From NCBI GenBank assembly GCA_963678705.1, contig OY783203.1:28564535-28628534 (forward strand): a stretch of 64,000 nucleotides of DNA. Direction: 5' to 3'. Origin of the DNA: Panorpa germanica (lineage: Eukaryota; Arthropoda; Insecta; Mecoptera; Panorpidae). Below are positions 25,656 through 37,967 of the stretch, one piece after another; position 1 is the stretch's first letter; each line of letters opens with the position of its first letter. Position numbers and translations under genes: made by a program. The notes below the pieces were generated by a model. That model was not told the DNA's origin and searched no databases. It saw only the letters and a list, made by a program, of their open reading frames with translations.

Positions 25656-26580
25656 AATATACAAATAAAAAAACGAACGAAAAACGTTTTATTGATGTAA
25701 TAGAACAACATTCATCTTAGGAAGCTGACTTTGCCGGACACGGTGCGTTGCGTTGCGTTGCGTTGAAATATAAAACTCTTGCTGTGACACGCTCACGTGG
25801 CACAAAAGATTGCTGTTAACTTAATGCGGTGCGCGTTGAGAGTCTATTTTATTTTATCGATTTGTCAGTAGCCGACTTGCTTTGAATTATACCCATATGT
25901 CAGAATCACCAATCCTCTACAGTCTCTACGATACAGCCTACGCCATGCGTGTCCCGTAGCACATGCCATGTACCAACGTGCTAGAACAAGGGTTTAGTAG
26001 TTTAGGGTTGGTTAAAATTGATTTAGAATTATTCGAATTAAATTATAAGATTAATTGAAAAAGTGTCAAGTTATCATTGTTTTGACATCAGCTTTTTAGT
26101 TATTTATTTACTTTCCTTTTTAATGATTTTGTTAGTTGATTAGAATTTACCAAATAAATAAACATCATATTCAGTTAATCCTATCATTAATTGTACCAAA
26201 ATAATATAAATGTGACAACTAATGATTATTACTCTATCTAACATCGGGTACTTTCGTTTTATTTCGGGTTGATATGAATCTATATCATTCTCACTCTCTC
26301 TGAACGAGAATGCTTTTATAAAAAGTATTTTATTTAATCTAAAATTAACACGATTAAAAAACATTATTTCTTCATTTTTATAATTGAAAATTTTTATATA
26401 GAAAAGTATGGTCGCGGTGGTGTGCGTAAAAAGGTTTGGTCGTACAGATCTTAGTGGTAGTGGCAACGAGAGTGTTACTTACTTCATAATTTAATGAATT
26501 TCAATAATTCCTTTGTACATATGTATCTTTTTATTTACTTTGGATAATTCTATTTAACATGCATATTAACGCTTCCCCTA
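25656..26580. other. Non-coding DNA with a GCGTT tandem patch
   Basis: Four tandem GCGTT units lie at about 25744-25764. A 108-codon minus-strand frame at 26140-26466 has low-complexity F/I/N-rich translation and no known domain, so no gene is called. Confidence 0.45.
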
Positions 26581-26999
26581 TGCCGCTTTCACACCAGAGA
26601 GATACGTTCACACGAACAAAAACTTGTTTTTTCTGAACAAAAACACCAATGCTTACACCAAAAAGACAGTTCTTAAAACATTTTTGTCTTTTGTTGCACA
26701 AAACAAAACACATTCCCATCTGAAGTTGGTAAGATCAAAGGAAAACACATTTGTTGTTGTTTTTTAGTCAGCTAGGTTTGAACACGCAGTTTTGTTTTTT
26801 GTGAACATTTGCGCTTGTCAGTTGTTGTTTATCATGTTTATAATATTTATGGGACACACAAAAAAACACTAAAAACAAAACCAGTCTGTGCAGTGTGAAC
26901 AGTCTGTTTTCGAAAAACATAATTGTTTTAAAATAAAACAAAACTTGTTTTTGTTTTGTTTTTTGACAACAAAACTGTCTCTCTGGTGTGAAACCGGCA
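26581..26999. mobile_element. AAAACA-rich MITE family M1, copy 1
   Basis: The left end TGCCGCTTTCACACCAGAGA mirrors the right end TCTCTGGTGTGAAACCGGCA. The interior is built of AAACAAAAC and GTTTTTGTT blocks, giving further self-complementarity. Sister copies lie at about 50396-50708 and 60502-60831 in the opposite orientation. There is no transposase; the overlapping short frames are products of the simple interior. Confidence 0.85.
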
Positions 27000-27155
27000 A
27001 TAAACAATATTTTTTTGAAATTCGATACGCATTTTCCCTAAATTTTGTAGACTTGACCGTAAACACTGACATTAGTGAAATATCAGGCCCTAGGATAATG
27101 CTAACCCATGCCGAATCGCATCTGAAGTTACGCAATCTATTATAAACATACCTCT

Positions 27156-27370
27156 TAGTTAAAGTTACGAGAGTTCGGCGGCGACTCGGACTTAAAACAA
27201 GTTGTGGGGTACATACTGTCTAAATAACTAAAAAGCACTGACTCGCTTATTTTTCTATAATGTATATAGAAACGAATAAGATAAAATTCATTATCATATT
27301 ATCGATTTATGCAGCTTTTATAACCTCTTTTAAGTATACGTCGCCGCCGAACTATCGTGATTTGGACTAT
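27156..27370. mobile_element. Palindromic MITE family P1, copy 2
   Basis: The left block TTACGAGAGTTCGGCGGCGA pairs with the right block CGTCGCCGCCGAACTATCGT, and inner AAAACAAGTT and AACCTCTTTTAAG regions correspond to the same positions in the 10375 copy. It is about 215 bases and non-coding. Confidence 0.82.
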
Positions 27371-28273
27371 AGGACAGATTTTTTTACTCCAAAACTAGTG
27401 GTAACTTTAGACAGGCGTTGATTCCAACTTATTGTATATATTATTATGTAACTTAATGATACAAGCTGATTCCACTAGTTAATATAATTTAATTACCTTT
27501 ATTTGTTATCAGTACAACTTTTAAAAAATGTTTCATATGTAATTCGCTCTTTTACATTCACTCGTTATCATAAATGCCTGGTATAGATCATATATACATA
27601 TATTAAGTACAATGTATTATACGAGTATACGGTATTATATGTACATCCATTTCGATATGAGCATCCATTTTGTTCACAAAAGGCATAGGGGTTCATGACA
27701 CAGGGGGATGTTCTGCTGCCTTCGTCTACGAGTATAATGATTTTACCATGGTACAATGTTACGAGAGGATTGTATTTGGGATATGAAAGGGTTGACGTCA
27801 ACCACAACCAGGTATAAATATTCGTGAATTTAGGGAAATATCAAAAAGAATTCATTAAATACTAGAAAAGGGATTATAATTATTGAAGTGAAGCATTGTT
27901 GGCCGATGTTTAAACCGCAATCATCTAGCATCATCTTTTCCTTTATAGCTTGAAGTTGGTATTACGTGTGGGGGAACGTGATAGGTTATGTAAGGCCACC
28001 ATTTTGTTTTTAATTAACTTTTAAATAATATATTTATTATCTAATTTATTTTACATATTGATTATTCATTTGGATTAGTGAACTATTTAGTGCGTAACCA
28101 CAATTCTTTTTGAACTTTAAATGAAAGTTGAATTGATGAAAGCGAAATGCCATCGGACTGTTGTATAAGTGTTTTTAACAGCACTTACTGTTCTTATAAA
28201 CAAGATCCTATATTATAATGTTCCAAGTGTATATTTATATGTTTATTTGTTTATATACTCCAGAGATTTGTAT
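27371..28273. other. Non-coding DNA
   Basis: No gene. A 79-codon minus-strand frame at 27568-27807 has no recognisable domain. Confidence 0.45.
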
Positions 28274-28916
28274 GGTGGCTCGAAAACGGCTCCGCGCATT
28301 ACCTTGATGATTTCGCAGAGAAAAGAAATCTAAGACTTTTTCCCAAAATTTCCAGGTAATTTTGGAAAAACTAAAAAATAAAGTTTTGCTCTATAACTTT
28401 TAATTTATAAAAGATAGAAAGTTGAAATTTGGCATGTGTATTACGGTGTTCAATGTTAAAATTTTTTGGAAAATATAAATTAAAGAATTGGAAAAGGGGG
28501 CGTTGAGAAAATTAGGGGACCCGGAGAAAACTCAAATTTTGAAATACATAATAATGAAACATGTTATTAAGAAAAAAAATTTCAAAATTCAAAAATTTTA
28601 TTTTGGGGCACGGGGGCGGTTTTTGCCGAGGGTAAAAATGGGGCTAGAATGTTGAAATTTTATATATGGGCTAACTTTGGTACCTAATTTACAAATCGGA
28701 AAAAAAATCCCAAATTTTGAAAAAAAGTAATAATGAACAAATTGAAAAAAAAATATTTTTTTAGTCAGTTTATATGAAAAATTATTTGTTGTTATATGTA
28801 AAATAAATATAGAACGAGTTTAATATTTCAATTTAAAAATGGAATTAAAATTTGAAATGAAATTCAATTCGCACACAAAACACAGTCGTCGCTTGCGACG
28901 GGGGTAAATTATAGTA
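28274..28916. repeat. Dispersed repeat R5, probably part of a non-LTR retroelement
   Basis: It starts GGTGGCTCGAAAACGGCTCC, carries GATAGAAAGTTGAAATTTGG and a similar second block near 28650, and ends with GTCGTCGCTTGCGACGGGGG. The first part is shared with about 13927-14160; the last roughly 220 bases are shared, inverted, with 30575-30815. The CCCCCGTCGCAAGCGACG-type end resembles the conserved CCCGCG ends of RTE-like elements, but the assignment is tentative. Confidence 0.55.
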
Positions 28917-29052
28917 TTAGTAAATTCTTTCAGTCATGAACTTTCTATAATTAATATAACTTTCAAGTGCATGTGGTTTGGGATGATATCGTCAATTATC
29001 TAAAATTTTCTGATATATATTTACTTAATATGAATACATATGAGTACATATT

Positions 29053-29460
29053 CAGTAGAGCGCCGATTATCCGAATTGGTTAACCGAACTTGAAAAGCTA
29101 GTCCTGAAAAAGTCCAAGACATGGCTGCTCTGATTTCTTTTTTAGTTCAAGGATTTATTGTGTCATATTTACTATGTACTTTAGCTACCTACTTATAAGT
29201 TAATAACTTTATGATTCCACCTTGTTACTGTAGTAAAAGAGTTATAAATATCCTAGATAGAACCTTGGAATTAGCTAGAAGCAGCCAACTTTACAATGTA
29301 GTAGCAAGCAGTTAGCTTATTAATTAATGTTGATCCAAGAGTACTTGTTAGACCCAATATAGCTAACGACAAGCTAGTACCTCGTTTGTTATCCTATTAT
29401 CCGAAGAATCGGTTTTCCAAACGCCCAAGTCGTTGACTTCATTCGGATAATCGAAGTTAC
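29053..29460. mobile_element. Pogo/Tigger-like MITE
   Basis: The left end CAGTAGAGCGCCGATTATCC is the typical start of pogo/Tigger terminal repeats. Toward the right a mirrored ATTCGGATAATCGAAG at about 29441-29456, plus another TTATCCGAAGAATCGG at 29397-29412, completes a degenerate inverted repeat. There is no transposase in the roughly 400 bases between. A piece with T1-type words (AATTAGCTAG, GCTAACGACAAGCTAG) lies inside at about 29255-29385. Confidence 0.65.
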
Positions 29461-30054
29461 GAGTATATTCCAGCTATGAGCACTTTATAGAAATGTTATG
29501 TATTCACCTATGTTATAATTTGATTAGAGCAAATGGATTCTTCCCATTTAATTAAGGAAAACTTGACATTCAAAAGTAACAATTTTAAAGCCTGTGTTCA
29601 CATTTTCCATTAATCATGCTGTAAGCATGAAACTGTTTTCCATTTCAAAGAAAACCACATCCCACATGAGCTGTTTCGACGCATTACTAATAAGTACCGT
29701 ACAAAATTGTGTAAAAGTGTCTGTTGTTGTGACTTATTCAGAATTATGAAAATTTATAGAACCGTAAATAATTTTCCGCATAAATAATTATTTTCCTGGG
29801 TGTGTATCCTACATCAGATTTCTAAATTTCCTCAGTTTTTCACCTTCATCGTACCTCCCAGCTCCCACACTTGAATGATCGTGTAACATTTTTGTGTGCA
29901 GAGTAGCTTTGGAGCCCTGTCAGCATTTCTGTAGACCCCTTGAGTTAAGCGCTTATTCACTATCCTTGATAAAGGATTTTTGCTCTACGGATCATTGGAT
30001 CGTCACCATAGTCTAGTTTTGTATTGTATAGGCTCGTAAGGAGCACCGGGGAAC

Positions 30055-30068
30055 GGGGGGGGGGGGGG
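30055..30068 (+). repeat. Poly-G run
   Basis: Fourteen consecutive G on the plus strand, unusual in such AT-rich DNA. A second run of about 12 G is at 48888-48899. Confidence 0.9.
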
Positions 30069-30574
30069 ATTGGACAAGGGTATCTAGTGCACTAAACCCG
30101 CTCTATATGCATCCACTAATATATTTATGTTATACCAACCTTACGAGACGAGTCTTGAATAGACTGTGTGATTTCATTATTCTTTTTTATAAAAACTTGA
30201 ACGTATAGAAGTATCAAGAAATAACAACTTTCTAAGTTATCAACTGAATTCATTTAGAAAGTGTCACTTTCTTCTTATAAAATAGAGAGTAAAGCCCGAA
30301 GAATTGAGAATAGAGAGCATCTTTTCTACGTTTTATCCCATGATGAACAAAAAAAAAGTTTTGTTTGCAACAAAGAATGAAAAAACGGGTGACAGTGAAA
30401 ATAGATCGTTGAAGTTAAGGAAAGTTTCTCTTCCTTTAGTCATATTTAGATGAATGGTCCATCACCAAGATGGACACGGGTTACGGGATTCAGACTTGGT
30501 TTAGGGAAAATCGATCTTTATGTGTCAAATCCATCAATAATGAAATGTTTTTTATTTTTAATTTATATTTATAC

Positions 30575-30815
30575 TAGAATTTACCCCCGCCGGAAGCGAC
30601 GACTGTCTTTTGTGTGTGAATTGAATTTCATTTCAAAATTTAATTCCATTTTTAAATTAAAATATTTAACTCGTTCTATATTAATTTTTCATATAACAAT
30701 AAATAAATTTTCATATAAACTGACTAAAAAAATATATTTTTTTCAACAAAATATAAAATATTTTCAATTTATTCGGAATTTGACCTTTTTTTCAAAATTT
30801 GGAAAAAATTTTTCA
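30575..30815. repeat. Dispersed repeat R5, inverted partial copy
   Basis: It begins TAGAATTTACCCCCGCCGGA and is the reverse complement of 28693-28915 for about 220 bases, including CGACGACTGT, TTGAATTTCATTTCAAA and AAACTGACTAAAAAAATA. The two arms are 1.7 kb apart. Confidence 0.72.
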
Positions 30816-31778
30816 CACAAGTAGAAAATAGCTTGCAAAAATGTTGATTTATTAAACCGTATTATATCATATAAATCAATTAGTTCAGCACAACTTGAAT
30901 ATACGTGTTAATTGTATTGATTTTACTTAGAAGTACTTCCATTTTTGGAATTTCTGGTCGTTACTATGGCATAGTCCGGAATGAGAGTGTGTGCGTACAT
31001 ATCTCTAAGAAAAGTGATCATGAATATGAAGTCATCTGTAATATCATGGTGGGTGACTTCCGTATCCGCTATCGCTTTCGCTTTCGCCTTCGCCGTTTGT
31101 GATGGAGCTTTGTTGTAGCTGTAGCCTTCAATTAAAATAACTGTCAGATGAAAATTAGGGAGATGGTATGATAAATCAACCGTAGTCACAACTCACAACT
31201 GAGAACCGTACTTGACAGAGACAACCATATCTTCCATCTCTTTCTATCCCTTTCCTGTTTATTTCAATTGAATGATTTTAAGTTATACATAATATACGAC
31301 GAGTATCTCCACAATTATGCGTTCCTCTTTTCCACGCAACTAAACTTTTAAATTTTGCTTTTCTTAAATAAATTTATATAAAGTTTTATTCAGTTTAAGT
31401 TAAAACTCTTATTCGTATTTATATTTATATATTCATAAATGTTGAATATCGGTGATTTAGATTTAGACCTGTAAAGCACTTTTAAAGGTTATGTTTACGT
31501 TATCAATAAACATTTTAATTGTTGTTTGTTTTATAAACAAAGTATATTCAATATTTTAAAATAAACTTTGTGTAAAAAGCTATTTTTATTAGATATGGAT
31601 GAATTTTGTTCACTACTATTAATAGCTTTTTCGCTATTTTATTATATAATCAATTTTATTAATTATTATTTAATGTTTCAGTATATTTATTAGTGAATTA
31701 ATACTCTGGAAATACAATTATTTTCTCATATTTGTTTGAAAGTAGAACACTTAGCTCATATACTCGAAGCGTGTTTAT
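30816..31778. other. Non-coding DNA
   Basis: No gene. A CGCTTTCGC-rich patch at 31062-31095 creates arginine-rich or alanine/lysine-rich frames that look like simple sequence. Confidence 0.45.
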
Positions 31779-32049
31779 TTTATAATTTGTCAGTGCCGTG
31801 AAGAAACTAAGTACGTTAGTCTTCAGAGGTGAGCTGATCAAAAGAGAGAAGTAGTTATTGTAATTTAGAGGCCTATAGAATCCTTTTTTCAGAAAGGTTG
31901 CAATTTATGCAGATCATAAATTGTAAGTTTCAAGAATTTTGGGTATTATTGCTGCAGTTCTGGGGGTACCTCATGTCTGTAAGGCTAGTGCAATAATGCC
32001 TTCTTTAAAAATATCAGGGTTATACTCAGATGAATATACACAGGGTGTT
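31779..32049 (+). repeat. Dispersed repeat family R1, copy 3 of 3
   Basis: It has the same TATAATTTGTCAGTGCCGTG start, GGTTGCAATTTATGCAG and CTGTAAGGCTAGTGCAATAATG blocks as the other two copies and ends ATATACACAGGGTGTTCATT. It has a shorter middle than copy 2. Confidence 0.75.
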
Positions 32050-33097
32050 CATTAGTTAACAATATACAGTAAATACTTTTTCTTAATAGATTTGCCCAAT
32101 TACTTGAATATATTTCAATTACATTCTAGATAGTAAAAATGAACGATTAAAACATTAATTTTATGTGTGTACGCACATTCTGAACCTGTGCAAACGTGAA
32201 AATTATTTCGTTATCCTAGCAAGTGCGAAGTTTAAACATAAATATAGAGTACAATATTTAATTCAAGCATTAAATATTTATTTGATTGAATATCACAATT
32301 GTCGATGTATATCCACTCCAAAACCGGCTTACGCCGCCTACGAAGTGCAAATGATTAAAAGCAATATAATTAATTTAGCACAAAATTCAAATTCGTTTAA
32401 ATATTAAACTATCCATACAAATATGTTCAGTAATTGTTAACGTGATATTGAAAAACCGATAAGCGTGATGGAGTGATGTGTGTGAGAGTGTGAAGGGGAG
32501 AGAGAGGTAGTGAGAGTGGGTGTTGTATTGTTTTTATTGTCTCGTAACAATCAGCAACACATGATCACACATCGGTATGCATAACCATTGATATTATTTT
32601 AATGAAAGCCTTTTAAATTTCACATTGTTATAAAAACATTTATGTCATTTAACATTTCCAACAGTACCTCTCAACCCCCCATCGCTTTCTACACTACCAC
32701 TCCTTCTCGTTTATAATCATTATTACGATATATGACCAGCTGACTTTTTAATTAATTTGAACGTTATATTCGTTATAACACCTACACATATTTTAAATGC
32801 CAAAACGGTGTTTTTTAAAGATATTATTTTGTATTTAATTAATATATTCTTTATATATCAGCTAAATTGCTTGACGGGTTGGATATATACGTTACATTTG
32901 CTAATATGTTACATGGAAATACTTTTGACGTGAATGTAAATAATTATTTATAAACGTCAAGTTTGACATGTGAATGTAAGGTTATGTTACTCTGAGGGAT
33001 CAGTTCATTAAAGTAAATTGTGAAAGAAGATCGAAAAAGATTACGCCGAAATGTTACTGATTTGATACCAAGTGCATTGACATAACTAATCTATAAA
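32050..33097. other. Non-coding DNA
   Basis: No gene. A purine-rich GAGAGTG/GGGAGAGAGAGG patch at about 32463-32520 is followed by a pyrimidine-rich ACTACCACTCC patch near 32690. Confidence 0.45.
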
Positions 33098-33150
33098 TTA
33101 CAATATACAATTACTTTACTGAGCACTGGGGCCCATTTAATTAGTAATAT

Positions 33151-33740
33151 TATTAATTGTTTATTGTTCGCCTTTCGGCTTTACAATCTACATTCTTAAT
33201 ACATTTCATATACTTCAACTTACAATTAATTTTTTTTACATTATTCTAGACCTTTTTATTTCCAAAAGTACTTTCTGCTTCTTCTTCTCTTGACCCTATT
33301 CCTTTATTTTCCCTAGTCTTCCTTCTGTACTGGTCTATTCCCTAGTCTATTTTTCTGGGCTGAAGTTTAACTGTTTCCTCGCTACTTCTTTCTTTCTCTT
33401 GCTTCCCTTCACTGCCTCTTTTAGTACTTCCTCTCTCTTCCTGTTCCTTGTGCAACCCAGCCACCAGCTTATTTATTGTACTGTTTTTCCTTTCCTTTTT
33501 ACTATTTCCGCCATCCACCTCTTTCCTTCACTGCCTCCCTTTAATAGCTGGCCAATATTCCTTTCGCTCGCTACTTTTTCCTTACACTCAAACTTAATGT
33601 GCTCCAGTGTTTCGTCCTCCGCTCCGCACACTCTACACTTTCTTTCCTCACTACTTTCTCAGTATCTGTTTCCTTTTTCCTCATTTCCCAATCTAAACCT
33701 TGCTGTTCTTCTTATGTGTTTTATGTCTTTTTCTATAATA
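33151..33740 (-). mobile_element. LINE (non-LTR retrotransposon) 3' end with C-terminal coding part
   Basis: On the minus strand a frame runs from about 33739 to TAA at 33473-33475. It reads R-T-A-R-F-R-L-G-N-E-E-K-G-N-R-Y, then an in-frame stop where W is expected, then C-R-V-C-G-A-E-D-E-T-L-E-H-I-K-F-E-C. That is a C-X2-C-X8-H-X4-C knuckle typical of the C terminus of many insect LINE reverse-transcriptase proteins, just after the RLGN motif. An A/G-rich 3' UTR follows to about 33151. The 5' part (endonuclease and reverse transcriptase) is missing, as usual for 5'-truncated LINE insertions. Its strong purine bias explains the long plus-strand frame, which is a shadow. Confidence 0.8.
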
Positions 33741-34103
33741 AACTAGCTGTCCCGGCCACGCGTTGCTGTGACTAACGTTTTTGTCATATTACATTACATA
33801 GCGCCATCTATTGAATATTTACTCAATCTAGTCAACAGAATATTTACTCAATCTAGTCAACAGATGTCGCCATCATCGTCGCCCGATGTCATCGTTTGGA
33901 GCTAACAGATAATTAATAGACAAATAATTTGCAATAAGATAATATTGCAATCATAAATTGAGATGTAAGCTATCCTATCTTTCAAGTTGGATCAAACTGC
34001 ACACGGTGTACAAATTTGATTAAAATCGGTTAAGTAGTTTAGGAGTCCATCGCGGAGGAACAACGTGACACGTAATTTATATATATTAAGATTAAGATAA
34101 GAT
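33741..34103 (+). mobile_element. RTE-like short retroelement, copy 1
   Basis: It begins ACTAGCTGTCCCGGCCACGC and ends with AAAATCGGTTAAGTAGTTTA, ACGTGACACGTAATTTATAT and ATATTAAGAT, the order typical of RTE-type 3' regions in arthropods. It is nearly identical to 52071-52384 except for a 29-base tandem duplication (ATATTTACTCAATCTAGTCA repeated at about 33815-33865). No coding frame. Confidence 0.78.
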
Positions 34104-34156
34104 TACAATATACAATTACTTTACTGAGCACTGGGGTCCCATTTAATAAGTAATAT

Positions 34157-37100
34157 AAATAACTCTTATGTTTTTATTTAGTTAACTTATATATAATTTA
34201 ATTTTAATTATAACCTACGTAAATAGTCGTGTAGCAACACAAATAAAAAGTGTACTCAGCAGCTTACCTAAACAATTGAAGTGAAACTTTACGCAACGAA
34301 TAATGCGTATAATTATTTGAAATGAAATGTAAACTTAATTATTTAGTAATGTATAATATACGAGTATATTTGAACGAATTACCGCATGTTTGAATGCGTT
34401 ATTCAAATAATAAATACAGGATTATTAAAATGTAGAGTTAAATTTAAATTATATAGGGTTATGCATTAGGAGAGATATAACTCTAAATGTAAATAAAATA
34501 AATAATGTAGAAGATTTAGTGAAAGTTAAGGTCAAAACGATAAAAACAAAGCATATTTTCGATAATGTTTTTTGACGACATAGTTAATATATAATTATTT
34601 CTATAATTACTACATGATAAAATAACATTGAAGGAATACTTTGTGAAATTTTCATTAATAAATATGAAGAAATGAGGCATTGACAGCGAATCTCCGTAGA
34701 CTTAATACTTACCACTGGATTTTTAAAATCGAAAATCCAAAATGATGAACGCTGTCGAGTTTTTTCTTTTTTATTGATTTTTCAAGTTTTTACACCACTT
34801 AAAAAACAAAATATTGACTTTTCATGAAAAGAATCAGAAACTTTGTTATTTTAAAATGCGTTAAAATTTAATTTTTTTTTAAAACTCGACAGCGTTACTT
34901 CGGCATTTATGTAAAGAAAGAGTGTGCAAAATTTAAAAAGAATCGGTCCAGTAGATTTTGAGCTAGAGAGGACACCGACTCTGAAAAAGCTAAGTGTGAG
35001 AAAACGCGTTTAACAGTTTCAAAGTAACACCAGAGACCAGAGAGGAGAACACTTAAAACCCTATATCCCACAGTTTTACTCCAAACGATTTCAAATTTTC
35101 ACACAATAAACTTAATATGTTGTACATTAATATAAATAAATAAAAGAAATGAAAATAAAAAAAGTTGAAACCTTACACACCTCAACCCCCCCTAAGTACA
35201 TTTAATGTTATTGTTATTTAAACGAGAGACTTATTGTTTAATGCCATTCGGGCATAATAGCGACTACATCTCACAAGTAAAGTCTCTGAAAAAGTATTTC
35301 CTAATTTTTAAAAGTCCTCTGTAAAACATCAAATATTACTGAACACTAATGTCAAAAATATCCACTCAATAATTTGAAAGATGGGTTTTGGTCTTCTCTT
35401 ATTTACTGTCAAATTATATCGCCAATATTGAAGAACCATATACGTAACATTGTGAAGTCTTTCAACCATTTTTGTCATTTATTATTTGTGATATTATGTT
35501 GTGTCAGACCAAGCGTGATACGGAAGCTGTATTTAATCGAACGCATCATAATCCTCGGGACCACAGGACCACGGGCGCTCTCGCTTTCTTTATATCGAAT
35601 CAGGACCATGATTGATGAACCTGCTGCGCTGCTCTGAATGATATTTTGATAGTAGCGTAATTGATTACCAAAAGACAACCGCAATGTCTTTATCTTTAGC
35701 TGAAATAATGAACTGAGATGAGTGAATATTTGCTTTAAGGTAGTTCCATTCTTGCTAATGTCAACTAAGAATCCTGAAGTTTCCCACTGCTCCTAAATAC
35801 TCATAAATTATGGTAACAAAATAATGGCATACACAAAGCAGTTTTTCTTACATTTTATAAAATAGCCTACAAAATAGGTAATATATATATTTTTTGGCAA
35901 ATATCGTAAATTTAATATAAATATTAGCACGATTATTTGCACAAGTTGTCATCAAAATTGATGCCGCACCAATATAGGGTGAAAAATTGTCTGTAAATCT
36001 AAGAAGCATTCAATCTCTTAAAGAAAACATCCTTCTACTAGAATTCTTATTTGTTGTTAATCAGAAATGTTTGTAATGACAGTCTCTAGTAATACATTAA
36101 GGCTGTGTGCACACTGGACCCAAAACTGTATTAAGCACAAACTATGGAAACTTATGAAGATACAACCACTCCCAACATGTTTTTCTTCAGACTCAAGTCC
36201 TTGCCTTTCTTAATCTTTTTATGATAAAGACATACGTTTCTCCAGTGTACGAGTAGGCTAAACCAGAGCAAAAGCTAATAAATATACTTATTTAAATCCA
36301 AATTCAATTCCACTAGCCTACTTTTTACTGTTATAAAATTAATATAAATAGGCAGTAATAATGTCTGTATTTTACAAGCAGGAATAAGGAGTAAAACCAA
36401 AAAAGAGTAAAATTTGGTTGCGAAATCTGCTTTGTTTTTCTTTGTAAATAAATTAACTAACATCAAGTATAATTACAGACTACAGTTCTGTTACTATATG
36501 TTTTACTAATTTAACAATGGTTTCATGCGTTATTTTAACTAAATTTTGGATGAGGAAAGTTAGAAATAATAAAAGCCCATTGAGCCGGCACTATTCTTAT
36601 CACCTGATATAAACTATAATTTAAAACTATAGGTTCTGAAATGAGTTAATAGCTTGCTTTCGTAATCTAATGCATGATAAATTACATTACATTAAAATAA
36701 ATTTGTTGAATAAAATATTTAAGCATAGTTCCACTAATCTAAAGCACGCATGTATTAAAACGCATTAACTTTTAGTAAAGGTCAAAGGGTAATTTGGTTC
36801 ATGACTTGCATTTTTTATTTAATTCAATATCGGTCTGGTTCTGTCACTGACAATTTACCATTAACGCTGGCAGTTTTGTATAGTTTCGATGTTCCATATT
36901 TGTGAACTACATTATCTTACCTAGAAAAGTGTATTCTAGTGTAAAATACATACTTGCTAGTATGTCACAAGCTAATTCCGAGGTTTACTTTAGTTCTTTA
37001 TATAAATTGTCTTGCAGTGCACTTACTAGCTAATTCAAGACTTACGTTTCATTACATTTTCTCAGTATTGTATTATTAATTTAATATGTTCGAATAATAT

Positions 37101-37429
37101 ATACATAACCTTGCATAAAGAAGTATAATTAAGTTAATAGTTCCAGTAAATAATTTGTTGAAATGTTACGCTTTGTGAAGCTTCTGTTACTTGTTCATTT
37201 CAATTGTCGCTTCGATTCTGACAGGTGAATTGGTTTCGCTGCCATTAAAATTTTCTATTAACGACTTCGCTCATACTCGTTTTAGATTGTACAACCGCAA
37301 TACAGTCGTTTATATAATAACACTTTTAAGAATTATTTTTGATTATAACTTTTTTTATTATGAAAGTTACGACAGAAAGTTATTATGAAAGTTATAGAAA
37401 ATATAATTATTTACAAAAAGTTTCTTACT
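34157..37429. other. Non-coding DNA with an inverted pair and a GC-richer patch
   Basis: No gene. AACGCTGTCGAGTTTT at about 34751 pairs with AAAACTCGACAGCGTT at about 34881, 115 bases apart, followed by an AATCGGTCCAGTAGATTTTG phrase common in arthropod transposons. A GC-richer patch at 35500-35640 is open on both strands but has no splice context or known domain. Fragments of the T1 repeat lie at about 36930-37075. Confidence 0.45.
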
Positions 37430-37810
37430 TAATTTTAGTTTAAGTTATAGTTTTCAAAATAAACAAAAAAATATGATTACGTCCTTATCTGCAAGATAGC
37501 GATCGAGCGAAAATAAAATTCAAGTTTGACCCTTTCATATGATGAAAGAAAAAAATTTCTATTTTTAACAATGGATTTTTCTGACACAATTTTATTAATA
37601 ATTTTAATTTTTTTTAACTGTAATTAAGAATTTTTATAATATTTTATTATTATTACTTTCCTAAAAAAGCAAAAGAAACAGACATTTATTATCTGTTAAC
37701 ACTTTCCTTTTTATTTGTTGATGCCTATAGAAAGAGATTCTACAAAGAGAAATCCTAAATATTTTCCTAAAGGTTGTAGTTGAAATAGATAGCTATATAT
37801 GGCAGTCTCA
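37430..37810 (+). repeat. Dispersed repeat family R4, copy 2
   Basis: It is a diverged partner of 25235-25655 with the same block order (CAAGATAGCG, TTCAAGTTTGACC, AAGAATTTTTATAAT, TTTTTATTTGTTG, TTCTACAAAGAGA, GTTGTAGTTGAA). Confidence 0.65.
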
Positions 37811-37967
37811 TTCTCTTGGTATTGATAAGATACGAGATGGAAAGAGATAGATGTATTTATAGCTGAATTTTTAACGAAGATGATTTCAATGTGTAACCCC
37901 GAAATATAGTATGCATGACGGGTAATAATCAATAATGTGAGGTTAGCTCTTTTATAAATGATTCATA

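Larger units (their letters stand above)
33098..34156. repeat. Direct repeat pair of about 53 bp bracketing a retroelement block
   Basis: Bases 33098-33150 and 34103-34156 share ATTACAATATACAATTACTT, then TACTGAGCACTGGGG, and CCATTTAAT-AGTAATAT, with about four differences. The block between holds a LINE 3' end (minus strand) and an RTE-like tail (plus strand). The repeats could be an unusually long target-site duplication or the result of a local duplication. Confidence 0.75.

Noticed and set aside
26768-27145. Several overlapping K/F/C-rich frames on both strands
   Set aside because: They arise from the AAAACA/GTTTTTG interior of an M1 MITE and recur wherever that MITE occurs.
30450-30824. 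124-residue plus-strand frame with a basic PRRKRR-like patch
   Set aside because: Most of it reads through the inverted R5 repeat (30575-30815) and has low-complexity F/N/K composition; no known domain.
33399-33746. 115-residue S/L/F-rich plus-strand frame resembling a secreted or membrane protein
   Set aside because: It is the complement of a purine-rich LINE 3' coding region; the minus strand carries the recognisable RLGN and C-X2-C-X8-H-X4-C motifs.
35475-35684. GC-richer patch open on both strands
   Set aside because: I looked for an exon but found no paired splice sites with a consistent frame and no recognisable motif; left as unexplained DNA.
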